This document shows, one piece after another, positions 13,278 to 15,777 of a DNA stretch of 15,777 bases. Made by a program: the position numbers and the translations under genes. The first letter of the stretch is position 1, and each line of letters opens with the position of its first letter. The notes beneath the pieces were generated by a model. That model did not search any database, was not told the DNA's origin, and saw only the letters and a program-made list of their open reading frames with translations. Source of the DNA: Tannerella sp. (lineage in GTDB: Bacteria; Bacteroidota; Bacteroidia; Bacteroidales; Tannerellaceae); NCBI GenBank assembly GCA_031268395.1, contig JAIRXI010000281.1:1-15777 (forward strand), written 5' to 3'.

Positions 13278-15777
13278 TTAATTAACGATGACTTTTTTCG
13301 TTTCTCCGACGCCGTTGATGTCTGCCCGGACGATGTATATCTGGCCGCGTTCCACCGGGATGCGGTAGTGGTCGCCGGCAGTCTGCGTGGCATAGACCTG
13401 AGCGCCGAGCACATTATATACTTGCAGGCTGCGGATCAGGCCCGATACCGCACGGACATGAATCTCGCCGTTCAGCGGAAGCGCTGTCCAGGTGGGGGAG
13501 ACCGGCGCCGGCTCGCTGGACACGCCCGTATATTCCATCCGCAGCACGAAGCGGTCATTCAACTCCAGCGCCTCCACACCCGACGGCTTGACCGCCATAA
13601 AGGTATATGCCGGCGTCTGCTGCAAGTCGATTTCCCGGTTCTGCTCCCGGTCGACCAGGTAGACATTGTGCCCGAAATGCGCCAGCCCCGAGAACTCCAG
13701 CGTCACTTCGCCGCTCTGCGTCAGGCGCAGGCCGAGCGGCGTCACGTGCGACTCGTACTCGCCGTCGGCCGAGATGGCCAGCGGTTCGCCGAGCGGCGTC
13801 AGCACATAGACCGTCAGCGGGTTGGCGGTGTAGAAGAGGGCACGCACGTCTTCGCTGCTGCGATATTCCGGCGCTGCCTGGTTTTTGTCGAAGTGCAGGG
13901 CCGCATAACTCTCGCTCCGGCCCTGTGTGGCCCGGATACGCAGCACGCCGCTGCCGGCTTCGCTCATGAGCAGCTGGTAGGCGCCCGGAAGCTTCGTCGT
14001 TGTCCAGCGGGGAGACATCTTCACCGTGTTAACGGTCGCATTGGCGCTGTTCTTCACCACAAAGAACGACTGCAGCGGCGGAATGTATTCCGGCGAGGAG
14101 GAAAGGGCATTGGCGCGGGTGGCCATATATCGCATGCCTTCCCGATACTCCGGATCGCCCGCGAACTTGACCGCCACAAAACTGTTGTCCACCTTGCCGT
14201 CCCAGAGCAGATACCCGCTCGTGGCCAGCGTGCTGCTGCTTCTGTTTCCTTCCAGGAAGGAATCGGCCCGGAGGTATGCCAGATACGGATTCACGATCTG
14301 TACCATCTCTCCGCCGCTGATCCCGGGAACCGTCATCTCAAACCGCTCTTCGGCGTCGAGCGTCACCCCGTCGGTGATAAACAGGCGGCTGTTGCTGCGG
14401 GAGAGCGGAGCGGTAAACAGGTTCGAGCCGCTGGCGGGGTCGGTGTACTCGTAGCCGGTGGCCTTCTGCGGAAAGATCAGGGGCTGACTGCGCGATTCGC
14501 TGGTGGCGGTCACCCGCAGGTTGAACGCCTTGCCCAGTCCCAGCGGTTCGCCCGGCTCGCCAAAGGTGGCGGTGAACATGTTCGCCCGCGCCTCGCCCCC
14601 GTGCGGGTTGTCCTGCTGGAAGTAGTTGATGGCGACGTCGCCCCAGCGCGGACGTCCGCCGGCGTCCGTGAAGTGATAGTCGCCCGAATACATGTCGCGC
14701 AGCGGAGCCGACCACATCACGAACCGGTCATACTCCAGGGCGCTGAACCGGACTTCCACCCGCGCGCTGTCATAGTTCAGCGCGTGCGGATTTTTCAGCA
14801 TCGCCCGGTCTTCCATCGTAATCCCGGCGCAGAAGGCCGGGCCGGACAGTTCCGGATAGTTCGGCGCACCGGACGAAATCACCACATTCGTACAGCGCGA
14901 CGGCGTCCAGGACACCGGCGTCTCGTAGGTGGCGCGTACTTCTACCCAGTTGGCCGGATTGAACCAGTCGCTGTTTTCGATGCCCGTCCAGCGCATCGGC
15001 GCGGGCGCGGTGCCGGTGGCGTGCACGGTAAAGCGTCCCGGCGGAAAGCCGCCCGCACGGTTCCACGGCGCGCCGGCGCCCGGCACAACGGGCTTCACCT
15101 CCCGCGACGCATCCCCCGCCAGCGCGCCGAAATTATACGTGGCGCCGGTTGCTATGGGGGTCGTCGTGCTGCCCACAAGGTACCAGTTGAACGTGACGCC
15201 GGCAGGCTTCTCCGTCAGGACTGCCGTGTAGGACTGGGGCGCGGGACAGGCCGAGGCGCCGTTTTCGTCGTACAGGACGTAGATGTAGACGGTAGCCGAA
15301 TCCGTCCGCGGGACGCCGTTGCTGACGAAAGAGAGCCGGTAGGTGAACGAATCGATATGGTTCGTCAGCTTTTCCGTACCGGCGCTGGTATAGACAAGCT
15401 TGCTGCCGGAGACGCTCAGCGTGCCGTTCAGGGGACGGTATCCGGGCGGCACGGAATCGAGCAGGCTGAAGGTGCCCGGAGGGAAGCCGGAGGGCAGTTT
15501 GTCGTTGGCCAGCACGTCGATTTCCACCTGCCGGAAGGCCTGCACCGTGGCCACGTCGTCAAACAGCTGGTCGTACCCGATCAAGCCGGTATTGTTGGTC
15601 GAATCGCAATCCAGATAGGAACCCTCGGCAAGGTATTTCACGCCGTCGTCCTGGATGCGCACCGACATTTGCGAGGGGACGCTCTCCGACGGCAGCTCGA
15701 AATACATGACATACGTCTCGCCCGGGGCGATATTGGCGCCCACCGGCCGGGAGGTGATGTAGTCGGGGCCTCCGGCG
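13278..15777 (-). CDS. Large secreted surface protein with type IX secretion C-terminal domain (5' end missing)
   Basis: The frame is open to the window edge, so 832 C-terminal residues of a longer protein are present; the GTG at 15743 is merely internal. From the visible N-terminal end come an Asp/Asn-rich segment, a cadherin-like unit (IDVLAND ... LVYTSAGTE), an Ig/PKD-like unit (FNWYLVGST), and a module with WFNPANW and CTNVVISSGAPNYPEL, then a long beta-rich region. The final ~75 residues (SLQVYNVLGAQVY ... YIVRADINGVGETKKVIVN) look like a type A C-terminal sorting domain: a Tyr-Asn-Xaa-Xaa-Gly strand and a terminal KKVIV. Such proteins cross the outer membrane through the type IX system and are anchored or released at the surface. 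Its function is unknown; adhesin or surface-layer roles are guesses. No catalytic motif was seen. Confidence 0.85.
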   Translation of the reverse strand, partial: AGGPDYITSRPVGANIAPGETYVMYFELPSESVPSQMSVRIQDDGVKYLAEGSYLDCDSTNNTGLIGYDQLFDDVATVQAFRQVEIDVLANDKLPSGFPPGTFSLLDSVPPGYRPLNGTLSVSGSKLVYTSAGTEKLTNHIDSFTYRLSFVSNGVPRTDSATVYIYVLYDENGASACPAPQSYTAVLTEKPAGVTFNWYLVGSTTTPIATGATYNFGALAGDASREVKPVVPGAGAPWNRAGGFPPGRFTVHATGTAPAPMRWTGIENSDWFNPANWVEVRATYETPVSWTPSRCTNVVISSGAPNYPELSGPAFCAGITMEDRAMLKNPHALNYDSARVEVRFSALEYDRFVMWSAPLRDMYSGDYHFTDAGGRPRWGDVAINYFQQDNPHGGEARANMFTATFGEPGEPLGLGKAFNLRVTATSESRSQPLIFPQKATGYEYTDPASGSNLFTAPLSRSNSRLFITDGVTLDAEERFEMTVPGISGGEMVQIVNPYLAYLRADSFLEGNRSSSTLATSGYLLWDGKVDNSFVAVKFAGDPEYREGMRYMATRANALSSSPEYIPPLQSFFVVKNSANATVNTVKMSPRWTTTKLPGAYQLLMSEAGSGVLRIRATQGRSESYAALHFDKNQAAPEYRSSEDVRALFYTANPLTVYVLTPLGEPLAISADGEYESHVTPLGLRLTQSGEVTLEFSGLAHFGHNVYLVDREQNREIDLQQTPAYTFMAVKPSGVEALELNDRFVLRMEYTGVSSEPAPVSPTWTALPLNGEIHVRAVSGLIRSLQVYNVLGAQVYATQTAGDHYRIPVERGQIYIVRADINGVGETKKVIVN

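Overview
The window looks like a chromosomal segment from a member of the Bacteroidetes, most likely a fairly GC-rich Bacteroidales. Three things point there. There is a textbook Bacteroidetes promoter (TTTG, 19 bp, TACATTTG). The tryptophan genes are in the order trpB-E-G-D-C-F-A, as in Bacteroides relatives. The gene at the right edge ends in what looks like a type IX secretion C-terminal domain. I cannot name a species from the sequence alone.

Layout. Positions 1-1202 hold no convincing gene. They contain a 41-bp tandem repeat, a T10G12 homopolymer junction and a large decayed palindromic element of the 'GTCATTG...GAAGCAATC' type. Positions 1203-8087 (minus strand) are a complete tryptophan operon: promoter, Trp-codon-rich leader peptide, attenuator, then trpB, trpE, trpG, trpD, trpC, trpF and trpA. 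These encode every step from chorismate to tryptophan. Genes abut or overlap by 4 bases almost throughout; the exceptions are the 123-bp trpB-trpE gap, which holds a perfect 12-bp hairpin, and the 44-45 bp trpG-trpD gap. Positions 8088-8503 are the intergenic region between the divergent trp promoter and an efflux locus. It includes a perfect 14-bp palindrome just ahead of the efflux genes. Positions 8504-13216 (plus strand) encode a TolC-like outer-membrane channel and an RND inner-membrane pump, with no periplasmic adaptor gene beside them. Positions 13211-13290 carry a heptad repeat forming a long hairpin between convergent genes. Positions 13278-15777 (minus strand) are the 3' part of a large secreted, multidomain surface protein that runs off the window.

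The most striking element is the trp leader (about 7889-8087), which is too short to be seen as an ordinary ORF. It encodes a 20-residue peptide with four Trp codons, three of them consecutive. It is followed by a Rho-independent terminator whose U-tract abuts an in-frame ATG of trpB. By eye, a set of mutually exclusive helices can be drawn that behaves as a classical ribosome-stalling attenuator. The operon is therefore probably controlled by charged tRNA-Trp supply at transcription, as well as by feedback on TrpE.
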